DNA from: an uncultured Porticoccus sp.
GTDB taxonomy: Bacteria > Pseudomonadota > Gammaproteobacteria > Pseudomonadales > Porticoccaceae
Length of the DNA stretch: 64,000 nt
Assembly: GCF_913061305.1 (NCBI RefSeq)
Contig: NZ_CAJXST010000001.1
Location: 364,868 to 428,867 of the forward strand
Reading direction: 5' to 3'
The position numbers and the translations under genes were made by a program. The first letter of the stretch is position 1. Every line of letters begins with the position of its first letter. The notes under the pieces were generated by a model. It saw only the letters and a program-made list of their open reading frames with translations, searched no databases and was not told the origin of the DNA. This document shows positions 43,717 to 53,937 of the stretch, in pieces.

Positions 43717-44073
43717 GTGATCCGGGACATAGGTGTTGTCGTTCTATTGATAATGGCGTTGTTGTGGCAGGTCTCCGCTGCGGCGGCGCCTGCTTATTGC
43801 GCTATGGGCGACGAAGTGGGCGGGCAGATCACGACCGTTCAGGACGCTGCCGAGCACCCCGGCCACGGCGAAATGAACCAGGGGAGTTGCTGTCGTGCCG
43901 ACAAATCAGAGAAGGGTTGTGTCATGCCGGGATGCGCCTTGCCGATGCAGTTGCTGGCATCAACCATGGCTGCACCAATGGCATCGGACAATCGCTCTAC
44001 TGGCATCGCTTCCCATCCCATTGTCTTTCCGCCGGCGCCGGTTTTTCCTTTCCTAAGGCCTCCCATCGCCTGA
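43717..44073 (+). CDS. Small exported Cys/His-containing protein upstream of cus genes
   Basis: A 118-residue protein if started at GTG 43717. That start places a signal peptide (VVVLLIMALLWQVSAAAA) directly at the N-terminus, while ATG at 43603 would add 38 odd residues. The mature part begins PAYCAMGDE and contains EHPGHGEMNQGSCC and KGCVMPGCALP, suited to metal binding. The layout resembles small CzcI- or CopL-like proteins found ahead of RND metal-efflux operons, but I cannot name it firmly. Confidence 0.55.
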   Translation: MIRDIGVVVLLIMALLWQVSAAAAPAYCAMGDEVGGQITTVQDAAEHPGHGEMNQGSCCRADKSEKGCVMPGCALPMQLLASTMAAPMASDNRSTGIASHPIVFPPAPVFPFLRPPIA

Positions 44074-44196
44074 TTTCACAGGCGCAATTCGTCCAGAAAC
44101 TCCAGGCAAGGTGCCCCGTCCAGTAGGGCAGGGGCATACACACAACCGTGTTGCCGGAAGCTAAAATTGATTGGCGATTTATCGCCGGAGGCAAAT

Positions 44197-44730
44197 ATGA
44201 AGTTATCGCAATTAAAAGGCCTAACGTTAGGGTTGATCATGCTCCCCCTCCTGACTGCCTGTGGCGGTGAATCGCAAGGCAGGTCAACACCCAGCGGGTC
44301 CGATTCATACGGGGTGGAAAAATTCACCGTCTACAAGCAACCCACCTGCGATTGTTGCAAGAAGTGGATGTCTCGCCTTGAAAAAGCAGGCTTCGATACG
44401 ACCGCGAGACACCCATCGGATCTCAATGCCATCAAAGAGGGATACCAGATCGAGTCCCGTCACCAGTCCTGTCATACCGCCGTGTCGTCTCAGGGGTACG
44501 TGTTCGAAGGGCATGTTCCGGCGCGCTATATCCGGGGGTTCCTGGCGAATCCGCCGCACAACGCCATCGGACTTGCGGTGCCCGGCATGCCGCTGGGCAG
44601 TCCTGGTATGGAAGTCGGGGACAGATTTGCGCCCTATCAGGTGCTGCTGCTGAAAAAGGACGGTAGCAGTGAAGTGTTTGCCAGCGTGGAAAACGCGGCT
44701 CAGCAATATCAGCGAGAAGCACAACCATGA
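44197..44730 (+). CDS. DUF411 family metal-binding lipoprotein
   Basis: A 177-residue lipoprotein. The signal ends in the lipobox LLTACGG. The domain reads VYKQPTCDCCKKWMSRLEKA with the conserved C-x-C-C, then the downstream SCHTAV, GHVPARYIRGFL and AVPGMPLGSPGME motifs of DUF411. The family is thought to bind copper in the periplasm. GGAGG lies 6 nt upstream of ATG 44197. It overlaps cusC by 4 bp (ATGA), so it belongs to the efflux operon. Confidence 0.88.
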   Translation: MKLSQLKGLTLGLIMLPLLTACGGESQGRSTPSGSDSYGVEKFTVYKQPTCDCCKKWMSRLEKAGFDTTARHPSDLNAIKEGYQIESRHQSCHTAVSSQGYVFEGHVPARYIRGFLANPPHNAIGLAVPGMPLGSPGMEVGDRFAPYQVLLLKKDGSSEVFASVENAAQQYQREAQP

Positions 44731-46040
44731 AAGTATTCATACACCTGCTAATCCTACTGTTCGGTGCCGGCAGTGTCCTCGTCAATGCACAGGCAGTACA
44801 GGAGGGATTGACGCTGAACAAGGCAGTCGACATCGCCATCACGGCCGATCCCTGGCTGGCTGGCAGCCGCCATACCCAAGCTGCCTTGAGTGACGAAGCC
44901 ACGGCTGCGGCCACCCTGCCGGACCCAAGGATGAGCCTGACGGCCGGTAACTTTCCCGTGGATACCTTTGACATCGATCAGGAGGCCATGACCCAGCTAT
45001 CCGTGGGGATCAGCCAGATGTTTCCCCGGGGTGACACGCTCGCGCTGGCGAAGCAACAGAAACAGCAGCTCGCGCTGCGCCATCCATTGTTGCGGCAGGA
45101 TCGCCGGGCCAAGGTGGCGGCGACGGTGACGCAGTTGTGGCTGGAGGCATTCAAGGCCCAGGAGAGCATCCGGATCATTGAACAAGACCGATCTTTGTTC
45201 GAGCATCTGGTGGACGCCGCGCTGGCGAGCTATGCGACAGCGGTAGGTCGAACACGTCAGCAGGATGTGATCCGCGCGCAACTGGAATTGACCCGCCTCG
45301 AGGATCGTTTGACGGCACTCAGGCAGCAACAGGAGGCTGCCCAGAAGCGCCTGGCCGAATGGATTGGGTCGCGAGCCAACATCGGCCTGGCACCGACGCT
45401 GCCAACTCTCTCGCCCACTGCGTCAGTGTCGGCTCAGGCTTCCGAACAGGAGCGTTATGAACGGATCATGAGTCATCCCGCCTTGCTGGCGATGGACTTG
45501 CGGATTGACGCCACGGCAACCGATATCGACCTGGCGCGCCAGAAATACAAGCCAGAGTGGGGGATCAACGCCCAATACGGCTATCGCGATCAGGACCCGC
45601 TGGGCCGGGACAGGGCTGACCTGTTCTCCCTCGGAATAACCTTCGATTTGCCAATTTTCACATCCAACCGGCAGGACAAGGCCCTGAGCGCCGCGGTGAG
45701 CCGCACCGAGGCGATCAAGACCGAGAAATTACTGTTGAGCCGCCGGCTGGTGTCAGAACTGGAGACGGCGGCGGTCGACCTGGCCCGCCTCGATGAACGT
45801 CATGCCCTCTATGTCGACCAGCTGCTGCCACAAATGGCCGAACAGGCTGAAGCCTCGCTGGCCGCCTACAACAACGACGACGGCGACTTTGCGGAAGCGG
45901 TGCGTGCCCGCATTGCCGAATTGAACGCCCAAATCGATGCCCTGGCCATTGCAGTGGAACGGCAAAAGGCGACTGCCCGGATCAATTACCTGCTTACCCA
46001 AGCATCGGCTGACGCCCTGCGATCGGTAGAAGATTTATAA
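44727..46040 (+). CDS. cusC: TolC-family outer-membrane factor CusC
   Basis: A 437-residue outer-membrane channel subunit. The signal peptide is clear, and the two repeats of long amphipathic helices typical of OEP proteins are visible (AKVAATVTQLWLEAFKAQES; LVSELETAAVDLARLDERHA). It lacks an N-terminal lipobox cysteine, unlike E. coli CusC. It forms the exit duct for the CusBA pump encoded downstream and lies 10 bp before cusB. Confidence 0.9.
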   Translation: MKVFIHLLILLFGAGSVLVNAQAVQEGLTLNKAVDIAITADPWLAGSRHTQAALSDEATAAATLPDPRMSLTAGNFPVDTFDIDQEAMTQLSVGISQMFPRGDTLALAKQQKQQLALRHPLLRQDRRAKVAATVTQLWLEAFKAQESIRIIEQDRSLFEHLVDAALASYATAVGRTRQQDVIRAQLELTRLEDRLTALRQQQEAAQKRLAEWIGSRANIGLAPTLPTLSPTASVSAQASEQERYERIMSHPALLAMDLRIDATATDIDLARQKYKPEWGINAQYGYRDQDPLGRDRADLFSLGITFDLPIFTSNRQDKALSAAVSRTEAIKTEKLLLSRRLVSELETAAVDLARLDERHALYVDQLLPQMAEQAEASLAAYNNDDGDFAEAVRARIAELNAQIDALAIAVERQKATARINYLLTQASADALRSVEDL

Positions 46041-46050
46041 GGAGATCATC

Positions 46051-47622
46051 ATGAATGTATTTTCGAAACCCTTGATCGCGGCCGTTATCGGCATTGTGAT
46101 CGGCGCTGCGGGCGTCTGGCTGCTGAGTGCTGCCAGAGAAGATGGTGCGCAAACCGTTGTTGGCGAACGCAAGCCGCTCTACTGGGTGGCGCCCATGGAT
46201 CCAAACTACCGGCGCGACAAGCCTGGCAAATCACCCATGGGCATGGACCTGATCCCGGTATACGAGGAAGGTGATAGCGAGGATGAAGCCGGTACCGTGC
46301 AGATTTCGCCGGATGTCGTCAATAATCTCGGGGTCCGTACTGCCAGTGTGGAATCAGGTCGGTTGTCCCTGGACGTCAAAACGGTGGGGTATGTGCAGTA
46401 CGATGAAGACCGATTGGTCCACATCCACCCAAGAGTGGAGGGATGGGTCGAGAAACTTCATGTCAAGGCCGATGGTGATCCGGTTGAAAAGGGGGAACCC
46501 CTGTACGCTCTTTATTCACCAACCCTGGTGAATGCCCAGGAAGAGTTGGTGCTGGCACTGAAGCGTGACAATCCTCAGCTGGTTCGCGCCGCCGTCGACC
46601 GACTGACGGCCTTGCAGGTTCCCCAGAGGGCAATCGAACAGCTGCGTCAAACCCGACAAGTCAATCAGGCAATCACCATTGCCGCGCCGCAATCCGGTGT
46701 CGTGGACAACCTGGGCGTGCGCGAGGGCATGTTCGTCAAACCCGGCATGAGTCTGATGACCATAGGCCAACTGGAGCATGTTTGGGTGATCGGTGAAATC
46801 TTCGAACGCCAGGCCAGCCTCGTCAGAACCGGAAACAGGGTACGCATGCGACTTGATTATCTGCCTGGCCGGGAGTGGTTGGGACAGGTGGATTACGTTT
46901 ATCCCTCGCTGAACGACGAGACGCGCACCGTGCAGATTCGAGTGCATTTCGACAATGCCGACAGGTTTCTGAAGCCGGGCATGTTTGCCGAAATGCACAT
47001 CCAAACCCAGCCGGGGACTAAAACCCTGTTGATCCCGCGGGAGGCGCTGATTCGCACCGGCACCCAAGAGCGCGTGGTACTGGCCCTGGGCGAAGGCAGG
47101 TTCAAGTCCATTGCCGTGAAGGTCGGACGCGTGGGAGAACGACAGGTGGAAATACTGTCGGGGCTCAAGGAAGGCGAGCATATCGTCACTTCCGCACAGT
47201 TCCTGATCGATTCGGAATCCAGTAAGACATCGGATTTCAAGCGGATGTCCCATGCCGGGGAGGTCGAAGCGCCTCTGGCGGTATGGGTGCAGGCACGCAT
47301 AGAGAGCCTGATGCCCGACCACTGGATGGTGACCCTGGCCCATGCCCCGATTGATGCCTGGCAATGGCCGGCGATGACCATGGATTTCGCTGTCGCCGAG
47401 TCGGTCGATATGGAAGAGCTCCGGCAAGACATGCGCCTGCAGGTTCAGGTCACGCAGGATCCCGACAAGGGTTATCGGGTAACCCAGGTGCGGATCCCGG
47501 ACCAAACGCGAGGCAGCACTGAGCCATATTCCCCAGAGGATAGGGAAGCGGGCTCTTCAGTGGACAAGCAAAAAGGGATGACCCATGAAGGTCACGATCA
47601 GAAGGAGAGCGACCATGATTGA
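46051..47622 (+). CDS. cusB: RND periplasmic adaptor CusB with fused CusF-like domain
   Basis: A 523-residue membrane-fusion protein. After the N-terminal anchor a heavy-metal-binding motif (YWVAPMDPNYRRDKPGKSPM) appears, then the barrel-sandwich/lipoyl, alpha-hairpin and beta-barrel parts. The last ~110 residues form a CusF-like domain (HWMVTLAHAPIDAWQWPAMT, FAVAESVDM) with the W and M ligands that bind Cu(I)/Ag(I). Thus the chaperone is fused to the adaptor. The end overlaps cusA by 8 bp. Confidence 0.92.
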   Translation: MNVFSKPLIAAVIGIVIGAAGVWLLSAAREDGAQTVVGERKPLYWVAPMDPNYRRDKPGKSPMGMDLIPVYEEGDSEDEAGTVQISPDVVNNLGVRTASVESGRLSLDVKTVGYVQYDEDRLVHIHPRVEGWVEKLHVKADGDPVEKGEPLYALYSPTLVNAQEELVLALKRDNPQLVRAAVDRLTALQVPQRAIEQLRQTRQVNQAITIAAPQSGVVDNLGVREGMFVKPGMSLMTIGQLEHVWVIGEIFERQASLVRTGNRVRMRLDYLPGREWLGQVDYVYPSLNDETRTVQIRVHFDNADRFLKPGMFAEMHIQTQPGTKTLLIPREALIRTGTQERVVLALGEGRFKSIAVKVGRVGERQVEILSGLKEGEHIVTSAQFLIDSESSKTSDFKRMSHAGEVEAPLAVWVQARIESLMPDHWMVTLAHAPIDAWQWPAMTMDFAVAESVDMEELRQDMRLQVQVTQDPDKGYRVTQVRIPDQTRGSTEPYSPEDREAGSSVDKQKGMTHEGHDQKESDHD

Positions 47623-50600
47623 ATCCATTATTCGCTGGTCGATCGGCAATCGCTTTTTCGTATTGCTGGCTACCCTGATACTGGTCGGCGGCGGCCTGTT
47701 CGCACTGAAAAACACCCCCGTGGATGCCATTCCGGACCTGTCCGACGTCCAGGTAATCATCAAGACCAGCTACCCGGGGCAGGCGCCGCAGGTAGTGGAG
47801 GACCAGGTGACCTACCCACTGACCACCGCCATGTTGTCGGTGCCGGGTGCCGTCACGGTGCGGGGATACTCCTTCTTCGGCGACTCCTACGTCTACGTGA
47901 TTTTCGACGAGGACACGGACGCCTACTGGGCGCGCTCGCGGGTGCTGGAATACCTGTCCCAGGTGGCGCCCACGCTGCCGCCCAACGCGCGACCGCAACT
48001 GGGACCGGATGCCACCGGTGTTGGCTGGGTCTACCTCTACGCGCTGGTGGATCGCACTGGCCAGCATGACATTAGTCAGCTTCGCAGCCTGCAGGACTGG
48101 TTTCTGAAATATGAACTGCAGACAGTGCCCGGGGTTTCCGAGGTCTCTGCACTTGGCGGCATGGTCAAGCAGTACCAGGTAAAGGTAAATCCGGAAAAAC
48201 TGCGAGCATTTGGTATACCGCTATCCCATATCCAGATGGCCATTCAACGCGGTAACCAGGAGATGGGCGCCTCGGTAGTGGAAATGGCCGAAGCCGAGTA
48301 CATGGTTCGCGCCAGCGGCTACATTCAGGGCATCCAGGATCTCGCCACCATCCCGCTGGGCGTGAACGTCAACGGTGCACCGCTGCTACTCAAGGACGTG
48401 GCTGATATCGAGTTGGGGCCACAGATGCGCCGGGGTATCGCCGAACTCAATGGTGAAGGCGAGACGGTCGGTGGCATCGTGGTGATGCGCTTTGGCGAAA
48501 ATGCCCAGAAGACCATCAATGGCGTCAAGGCCAAGCTGGAGAAGCTCAAGGCAGGCTTGCCGGAGGGTGTCGAAATCGTCACCGTTTACGATCGATCGGG
48601 GCTGATCTCTCGAGCCATTGAAAGCCTCTGGAAGAGCCTGCTTGAAGAGCTCGCTATTGTGGCAGCGATTTGTGTCATTTTCCTGTTTCATGTCAGATCG
48701 TCCCTGGTAGCGGTCATCAGTCTGCCACTGGGTATCCTGACGGCATTCATGGTTATGTATTGGCAGGGTATCAATGCCAATATCATGTCGCTCGGGGGTA
48801 TCGCGATCGCGATCGGCGCCATGATAGATGGCGCTATCGTCATGATCGAAAACATGCATAAGCATATGGAACGTATGCCCTTGACCACGGAAAACCGTTG
48901 GCAAGTCGTAGCACAATCGGCTTCCGAGGTGGGTCCGGCATTGTTCTTCAGCTTGCTTATTATCACAGTGAGTTTTCTGCCGGTATTCACCTTGGAAGCC
49001 CAGGAGGGCCGGATGTTCTCACCCCTCGCCTTCACCAAAACCTATGCTATGGCGGCCAGTGCCGCGCTGGCCATCACGGTGGTGCCGGTGCTTATGGGGT
49101 ATTTCATTCGTGGGAAAGTAGTCGCTGAAGGCAAAAACCCGATTAACAGGATTCTGATCGCGGGGTATATGCCGCTGCTAAAAGCCGTATTGCGTTTTCC
49201 AAAAATAACACTTGTTATCGCTGTGTTGATCTTCCTAATTGGGATCTGGCCGGTGAACAAAATCGGCAGCGAGTTCATTCCCGATCTTGATGAAGGGGAT
49301 CTCATGTACATGCCCACTACCTATCCTGGGCTATCTGTTGGCAAGGCTAGAGAACTGCTCCAGCAGACCGACAAGCTGATTGCCACCGTGCCAGAGGTGA
49401 AAACCGTGTTTGGAAAGATTGGACGCGCCGAGACGGCGACGGATCCGGCACCGCTGACCATGATCGAGACTTTTATCCAGCTTAAGCCGAGGGAGGAGTG
49501 GCGTGAGGGTATGACCACGGAGAAGCTCAAGAAGGAGCTGGATGCGCTGGTGCAATTTCCCGGCCTGACTAACGCCTGGGTAATGCCCATCAAGACACGC
49601 ATCGATATGCTGGCCACCGGCATCAAGACGCCGGTGGGCATCAAGGTGGCCGGCGAGGACCTGAAGGAAATCCAGAAGGTTGGCCAACAACTGGAACAGA
49701 TCCTCAAGGATGTGCCCGGTACCGCCTCGGTTTACTCCGAACGGGTAGCGGGCGGGCGCTATATCAAGGTGGATATCCAGCGGGAACAGGCCGCGCGCTA
49801 CGGCCTCAATATTGCCGACGTTCAGCAGGTGGTAGCCACCGCCATTGGCGGCATGAACGTGGCCCAGACCATCGAGGGATTGGAGCGCTATCCGGTGAAT
49901 CTGCGCTATCCACAGGATTACCGCGACTCGCCGGAGCAACTCGCACTCTTGCCCATTGTCACGCCTGGTGGTCAACGCATCGCTCTGGCGGATGTGGCGA
50001 ATGTCTACGTGGAAGACGGTCCACCGGCCATCAAAAGCGAGAATGCGCGGCTCAATGGTTGGACCTTTGTCGATATCGACGGCGTGGACGTAGGCAGCTA
50101 TGTCGAGCAGGCAATGGCGACCGTCGCGCGAGAGCTGGAACTGCCCGCGGGTTACTCCGTAACCTGGTCTGGCCAGTATGAGTATATGCTGCGGGCTAAG
50201 GAAAAGCTGACCTATGTGGTGCCACTGACTTTGGCTATTATCATCGTGCTGCTGTACATGAATTTCCGGAGCATTGCTGAGGTTGCCATAATTTTAGGTA
50301 CCTTGCCGCTCGCTGTAGTTGGGTCCATTTGGCTGATGTACCTTCTGAATTACAATTTTTCTGTAGCTGTGGCGGTTGGGTTTATTGCTCTTGCCGGTGT
50401 CACGGTGGAGATCGGCGTCATTATGCTGACCTACCTTAACCAGTCGTATACTCAACTTTTGAGTGATGGCGAAGAACTAAAGGCGCCGCTACGGAAGGAG
50501 GAGCTATCCGAGGCGGTGATACGTGGGGCTGGACTACGTGTTAGGCCGGTCATGATGACTGCGGTGTCCACTATTGCTGGGTTGCTGCCCATTATGTTTA

Positions 50601-50737
50601 GCTCTGGCACTGGTGCAGAAGTTGTTAGCCGAATTGCGGCTCCAATGGTAGGCGGCATGGTAAGTGCGCTTATTCTGACCCTGCTGGTACTGCCGGCTGT
50701 ATACTACTTGTGGCGTGAGCATTCTTTGAGATCCTGA
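47615..50737 (+). CDS. cusA: Cu(I)/Ag(I) RND efflux pump CusA
   Basis: A 1040-residue inner-membrane proton/metal antiporter, full length for the HME-RND class. Twelve membrane helices and two large periplasmic loops are present. Helix 4 carries GAMIDGAIVMIENMHKHMER, the proton-relay region, and the porter domain has Met residues expected for methionine-shuttle transport. GGAGA precedes ATG 47615. Third-base composition shifts toward A/T in several blocks (about 48.6-49.3 kb and from 50.2 kb to the end) compared with the G/C-rich remainder, which may reflect recombination. Confidence 0.95.
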   Translation: MIESIIRWSIGNRFFVLLATLILVGGGLFALKNTPVDAIPDLSDVQVIIKTSYPGQAPQVVEDQVTYPLTTAMLSVPGAVTVRGYSFFGDSYVYVIFDEDTDAYWARSRVLEYLSQVAPTLPPNARPQLGPDATGVGWVYLYALVDRTGQHDISQLRSLQDWFLKYELQTVPGVSEVSALGGMVKQYQVKVNPEKLRAFGIPLSHIQMAIQRGNQEMGASVVEMAEAEYMVRASGYIQGIQDLATIPLGVNVNGAPLLLKDVADIELGPQMRRGIAELNGEGETVGGIVVMRFGENAQKTINGVKAKLEKLKAGLPEGVEIVTVYDRSGLISRAIESLWKSLLEELAIVAAICVIFLFHVRSSLVAVISLPLGILTAFMVMYWQGINANIMSLGGIAIAIGAMIDGAIVMIENMHKHMERMPLTTENRWQVVAQSASEVGPALFFSLLIITVSFLPVFTLEAQEGRMFSPLAFTKTYAMAASAALAITVVPVLMGYFIRGKVVAEGKNPINRILIAGYMPLLKAVLRFPKITLVIAVLIFLIGIWPVNKIGSEFIPDLDEGDLMYMPTTYPGLSVGKARELLQQTDKLIATVPEVKTVFGKIGRAETATDPAPLTMIETFIQLKPREEWREGMTTEKLKKELDALVQFPGLTNAWVMPIKTRIDMLATGIKTPVGIKVAGEDLKEIQKVGQQLEQILKDVPGTASVYSERVAGGRYIKVDIQREQAARYGLNIADVQQVVATAIGGMNVAQTIEGLERYPVNLRYPQDYRDSPEQLALLPIVTPGGQRIALADVANVYVEDGPPAIKSENARLNGWTFVDIDGVDVGSYVEQAMATVARELELPAGYSVTWSGQYEYMLRAKEKLTYVVPLTLAIIIVLLYMNFRSIAEVAIILGTLPLAVVGSIWLMYLLNYNFSVAVAVGFIALAGVTVEIGVIMLTYLNQSYTQLLSDGEELKAPLRKEELSEAVIRGAGLRVRPVMMTAVSTIAGLLPIMFSSGTGAEVVSRIAAPMVGGMVSALILTLLVLPAVYYLWREHSLRS

Positions 50738-50772
50738 TGGTCGTGTGTACACCAAGCTGTAGTTGGCCTCGT

Positions 50773-50823
50773 GCGCGGGAAGTGAAACCTGTGCCGGGTT
50801 CAGCCTGGTTACACTTCCCGCGC
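50773..50823. repeat. Long inverted repeat after cusA
   Basis: GCGCGGGAAGTGAAACC (50773-50789) and GGTTACACTTCCCGCGC (50807-50823) pair at 16 of 17 positions around a 17-nt loop. It begins 35 bp after the cusA stop. No U-run follows, so it is not a standard intrinsic terminator. It could stop or protect the cus mRNA 3' end, or be a recombination site at the edge of the accessory DNA. Confidence 0.7.
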
Positions 50824-51496
50824 GTCATCGGTCTGATTAGCGCCCAGCTCAGATTGCCTCGCAATAGGTATTTTTCGGGGTGTTCACCAGAGCTACACAC
50901 ACCGCATTTGATGGTGGTGAGGACGTTTGGGGCTGTAGCTCCTAGTCGTTTGAGACAACATGTTAGTAGACGACAAATGTGGCTTCCGTGTTAGAATACT
51001 TGGGTTTTTTTGAGCCCCTGCGCGCGGAGTTCCACGCTTGGCTCTCCGATCCACTTGACTAAGGTCTGCCATGACCCGTACCGCTTCGATTACAGTTGCT
51101 TTGTGGTGGCGCTTCCAATAGGGAGCGGCTCGTCGTTGCGGTTTCGACCGCGCCTTGCCGCCGAACCGGTGGTCAAGGTATAGCAGATGACTCTCCGGCA
51201 CGGCGGCTCCAAGACCTAAGGAGATTGCCCGGTGCCACTTACATTACTTGTCCTTTATCAGAGCATGCGGCGTGTAGCTGGGTTGCATCAGACGGTTGTG
51301 CTTGCCATTGGCTTTAGATCCTGGGTTACCAGTACTGTGTTTTGCTTGCAGAGTGAAGTTCGCCGTCTGTACTTCGGGGCTGCCTGCGAGGTGATTTCCG
51401 GGTATTGTCTGCGGGAATCCAAAGTCAATGTGTATAATGGAGTGTATAACAAGATGGCAGTATCTCCTATAAAATCAATTAAATCAAGGAGTTATA
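50824..51496. other. Gene-poor junction between accessory and core DNA
   Basis: About 670 bp with no convincing gene. Open frames at 50893-51201 (minus, basic, no relatives I know) and 51232-51504 (plus, overlaps trpG) look accidental. A -10-like TATAAT is at 51433-51438 and a good ribosome site (AAGGAG) precedes trpG. I see no tRNA, integrase or clear attachment repeat. The next gene is the core trpG. Confidence 0.55.
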
Positions 51497-52081
51497 ATGC
51501 CTAAAATCCTGATGATCGATAATTACGACTCCTTCACCTACAACGTGGTCCAGTACCTCGGTGAGCTGAAGGCGGACGTGCAGGTATTTCGCAACGATGA
51601 AATCACCATTGCCGAGGTGGAAGCCCTGGCGCCGGAAAAAATCGTGATCTCTCCCGGCCCCTGTACTCCCAATGAAGCGGGTATTTCTGTGGCGCTGGTA
51701 AAAACCTTTGCCGGGAAAATTCCAATTTTGGGTATCTGTCTGGGCCATCAGAGTATTGGCCAGGCTTTTGGTGCCAGAGTGGTGCGTGCGCGACAGGTGA
51801 TGCACGGTAAAACCTCGTCTATTTACCATGCGGACACCGGGGTATTTCGGGGCCTGTCCAATCCTCTCGAGGCCACGCGCTACCACTCGCTGGTGGTGGA
51901 GCGCGAGACGCTGCCGGATTGCTTCGAGATTACTGCGTGGACGCGGACCGAAGATGGGCAGGAGGATGAAATCATGGGGCTGCGACACCGCGACTATGCA
52001 CTGGAAGGGGTGCAGTTCCATCCGGAATCCATTCTCACCGAGCACGGTCACGACCTGCTGCAAAACTTTCTCCGGGGCTGA
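51497..52081 (+). CDS. trpG: Anthranilate synthase component II (glutamine amidotransferase)
   Basis: A 194-residue class I glutamine amidotransferase that feeds ammonia to TrpE (or PabB). The catalytic triad is visible: Cys in [15 protein letters not shown], and His/Glu in [13 protein letters not shown]. The N-terminal [16 protein letters not shown] is typical. AAGGAG lies 6 nt upstream. trpD follows after 6 bp. trpE is not adjacent in the window. Confidence 0.95.
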   Translation: MPKILMIDNYDSFTYNVVQYLGELKADVQVFRNDEITIAEVEALAPEKIVISPGPCTPNEAGISVALVKTFAGKIPILGICLGHQSIGQAFGARVVRARQVMHGKTSSIYHADTGVFRGLSNPLEATRYHSLVVERETLPDCFEITAWTRTEDGQEDEIMGLRHRDYALEGVQFHPESILTEHGHDLLQNFLRG

Positions 52082-52087
52082 CAGAAG

Positions 52088-53119
52088 ATGGATATACAGC
52101 AAGCCATAGCCAGTATCCTTGAGCGTCGGGATCTCGATAGCGGCGAGATGCGAGCGGTGATGCAGCAGATCATGACCGGTGGTGCCACGGCCGCTCAAAT
52201 CGGCGGTTTTCTGGTGGGACTGCGCATGAAAGGGGAGTCGGTTGCAGAAATAACCGGCGCTGCGCAGGTGATGCGTGAGCTGGCAACGCCGGTTGCGATA
52301 ACCGGTGATTTTCTTGTCGATATTGTCGGCACCGGCGGCGACAGTGCCGGCATCTTCAACGTGTCCACCGCCAGCAGTTTTGTGGCGGCGGCGGCCGGTG
52401 CGCGGGTGGCCAAGCATGGCAACCGCTCGGTGAGCAGCAAAAGCGGCAGCGCCGATCTGCTGGAGTGTGCGGGGGTGCAACTTGACCTCTCGCCCGAGCA
52501 AGTGGCGCTCTGTGTGGAAGAGGTTGGCATTGGTTTTATGTTTGCGGTGAACCACCACAGTGCCATGAAGCATGCCATTGGTCCCAGGCGTGAGCTTGGC
52601 GTGAGGACGGTATTCAATCTGCTCGGCCCTCTGACCAATCCGGCCAGGGTGCCGAATATGCTGTTGGGTGTGTACGACCGCCATTGGTTGAAACCGTTGG
52701 CTGAGGTAATGCGTGAACTGGGTGCCAGGCATGTGCTGGTGGTTCATGCTGAAGACGGACTCGATGAAATCAGTATTGCCGCCGATACCCTGGTGGCCGA
52801 GTTGAAGGATGGTGAGATTGTCGAATACGGGATCGGCCCGGAGGATTTCGGTTTGCAGCGAGGCTCATTGGACAGTCTGAAGGTCAACGATGCCAAAGAC
52901 AGTCTGGACATGGTGAAATCTGCATTATCCAAAAAAGGTGGGGTTGCATCCGATATGGTGGCCCTGAATGCCGGTGCGGCACTTTATGTGGCGGGAGTCG
53001 CCGCAGACCTGGCGGAAGGTGTCAGTCTGGCACAGGACGCCCTCGGCAGCGGCCTGGCAAGAGCAAAGATGGATGATCTTGCAGCCTTCACCCGCTGCCT
53101 AAAGGAGCTGGATAGATGA
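52088..53119 (+). CDS. trpD: Anthranilate phosphoribosyltransferase
   Basis: A 343-residue enzyme joining anthranilate and PRPP in tryptophan synthesis. The PRPP-binding [20 protein letters not shown] and the [18 protein letters not shown] segment are intact, as is [20 protein letters not shown]. Length is standard. It overlaps trpC by 4 bp. Confidence 0.96.
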   Translation: MDIQQAIASILERRDLDSGEMRAVMQQIMTGGATAAQIGGFLVGLRMKGESVAEITGAAQVMRELATPVAITGDFLVDIVGTGGDSAGIFNVSTASSFVAAAAGARVAKHGNRSVSSKSGSADLLECAGVQLDLSPEQVALCVEEVGIGFMFAVNHHSAMKHAIGPRRELGVRTVFNLLGPLTNPARVPNMLLGVYDRHWLKPLAEVMRELGARHVLVVHAEDGLDEISIAADTLVAELKDGEIVEYGIGPEDFGLQRGSLDSLKVNDAKDSLDMVKSALSKKGGVASDMVALNAGAALYVAGVAADLAEGVSLAQDALGSGLARAKMDDLAAFTRCLKELDR

Positions 53120-53925
53120 TGAGCCCCGCTGTCGATACACCGACTGTGTTGAAAAAAATTCTCGATCACAAGATCGAGTCGGTCGCTCGTCGCAAGGCGA
53201 ATGTTTCAATGGCCGAGCTCAGAGAGCAGTGCCGGGAGCCGCGTGAAATTCGCGGTTTCTCCGCTGCGCTGCGACGCAAGCTTGACCAGGAGCTTGCAGC
53301 GGTGGTTGCCGAGGTAAAGAAGGCCTCTCCCAGCAAGGGTCTTATCAGGGAAGATTTCGACCCGGTGAGCATTGCGCGAAGTTATGAAAAAGGCGGGGCA
53401 GCCTGTCTTTCGGTGCTTACAGAGGAGGCTTTTTTTCTCGGTGCCGACGAGTATCTCAAGATGGCCCGGGAGGCCACCCGCTTGCCGGTACTGCGCAAGG
53501 ACTTTGTCGTTGACCCCTATCAGGTCTACGAGTCCTATGTGCTCGGTGCCGATTGTATTCTGCTGATTGTCGCCGCGCTTGAGCAGCCCTTGATGGAAGA
53601 GTTGCACGGCATTGCTGTGGAATTGGGCATGGACGTACTGGTTGAGGTACACAATGCGGCGGAGCTCGATCGGGGACTATTGATTGAGAACCCCATGATC
53701 GGCATCAATAACCGCGATCTGAAAACATTTGAGACGACCCTTGAGACCACTTTTCAGTTGCTGGAAAAAATTCCCGACGACCGTATTGTGATCACGGAAA
53801 GCGGGATTGTCTCTATTGATGATATAGCTGCCATGCGAGGGCATAACGTCAATGCCTTTCTGATAGGTGAGACGTTTATGCGTGCCGGGGAGCCGGGCCT
53901 GAAATTACTGGAAATGTTTAATTAG
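53116..53925 (+). CDS. trpC: Indole-3-glycerol-phosphate synthase
   Basis: A 269-residue TIM-barrel enzyme, not fused to TrpF. It shows [62 protein letters not shown] and ESGIVSIDD, all expected active-site strands. Start ATGATG overlaps the trpD stop. Completes the trpGDC operon. Confidence 0.96.
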   Translation: MMSPAVDTPTVLKKILDHKIESVARRKANVSMAELREQCREPREIRGFSAALRRKLDQELAAVVAEVKKASPSKGLIREDFDPVSIARSYEKGGAACLSVLTEEAFFLGADEYLKMAREATRLPVLRKDFVVDPYQVYESYVLGADCILLIVAALEQPLMEELHGIAVELGMDVLVEVHNAAELDRGLLIENPMIGINNRDLKTFETTLETTFQLLEKIPDDRIVITESGIVSIDDIAAMRGHNVNAFLIGETFMRAGEPGLKLLEMFN

Positions 53926-53937
53926 GGCTCAGTGCAG

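Noticed and set aside
50773..50823. Inverted repeat after cusA as insertion-sequence terminal repeats
   Set aside because: The arms are only 17 bp apart with no transposase between or beside them; a hairpin is the simpler reading.
50893..51504. Open frames on both strands before trpG
   Set aside because: The minus frame is basic with no family resemblance, the plus frame overlaps trpG, and neither has a convincing start.
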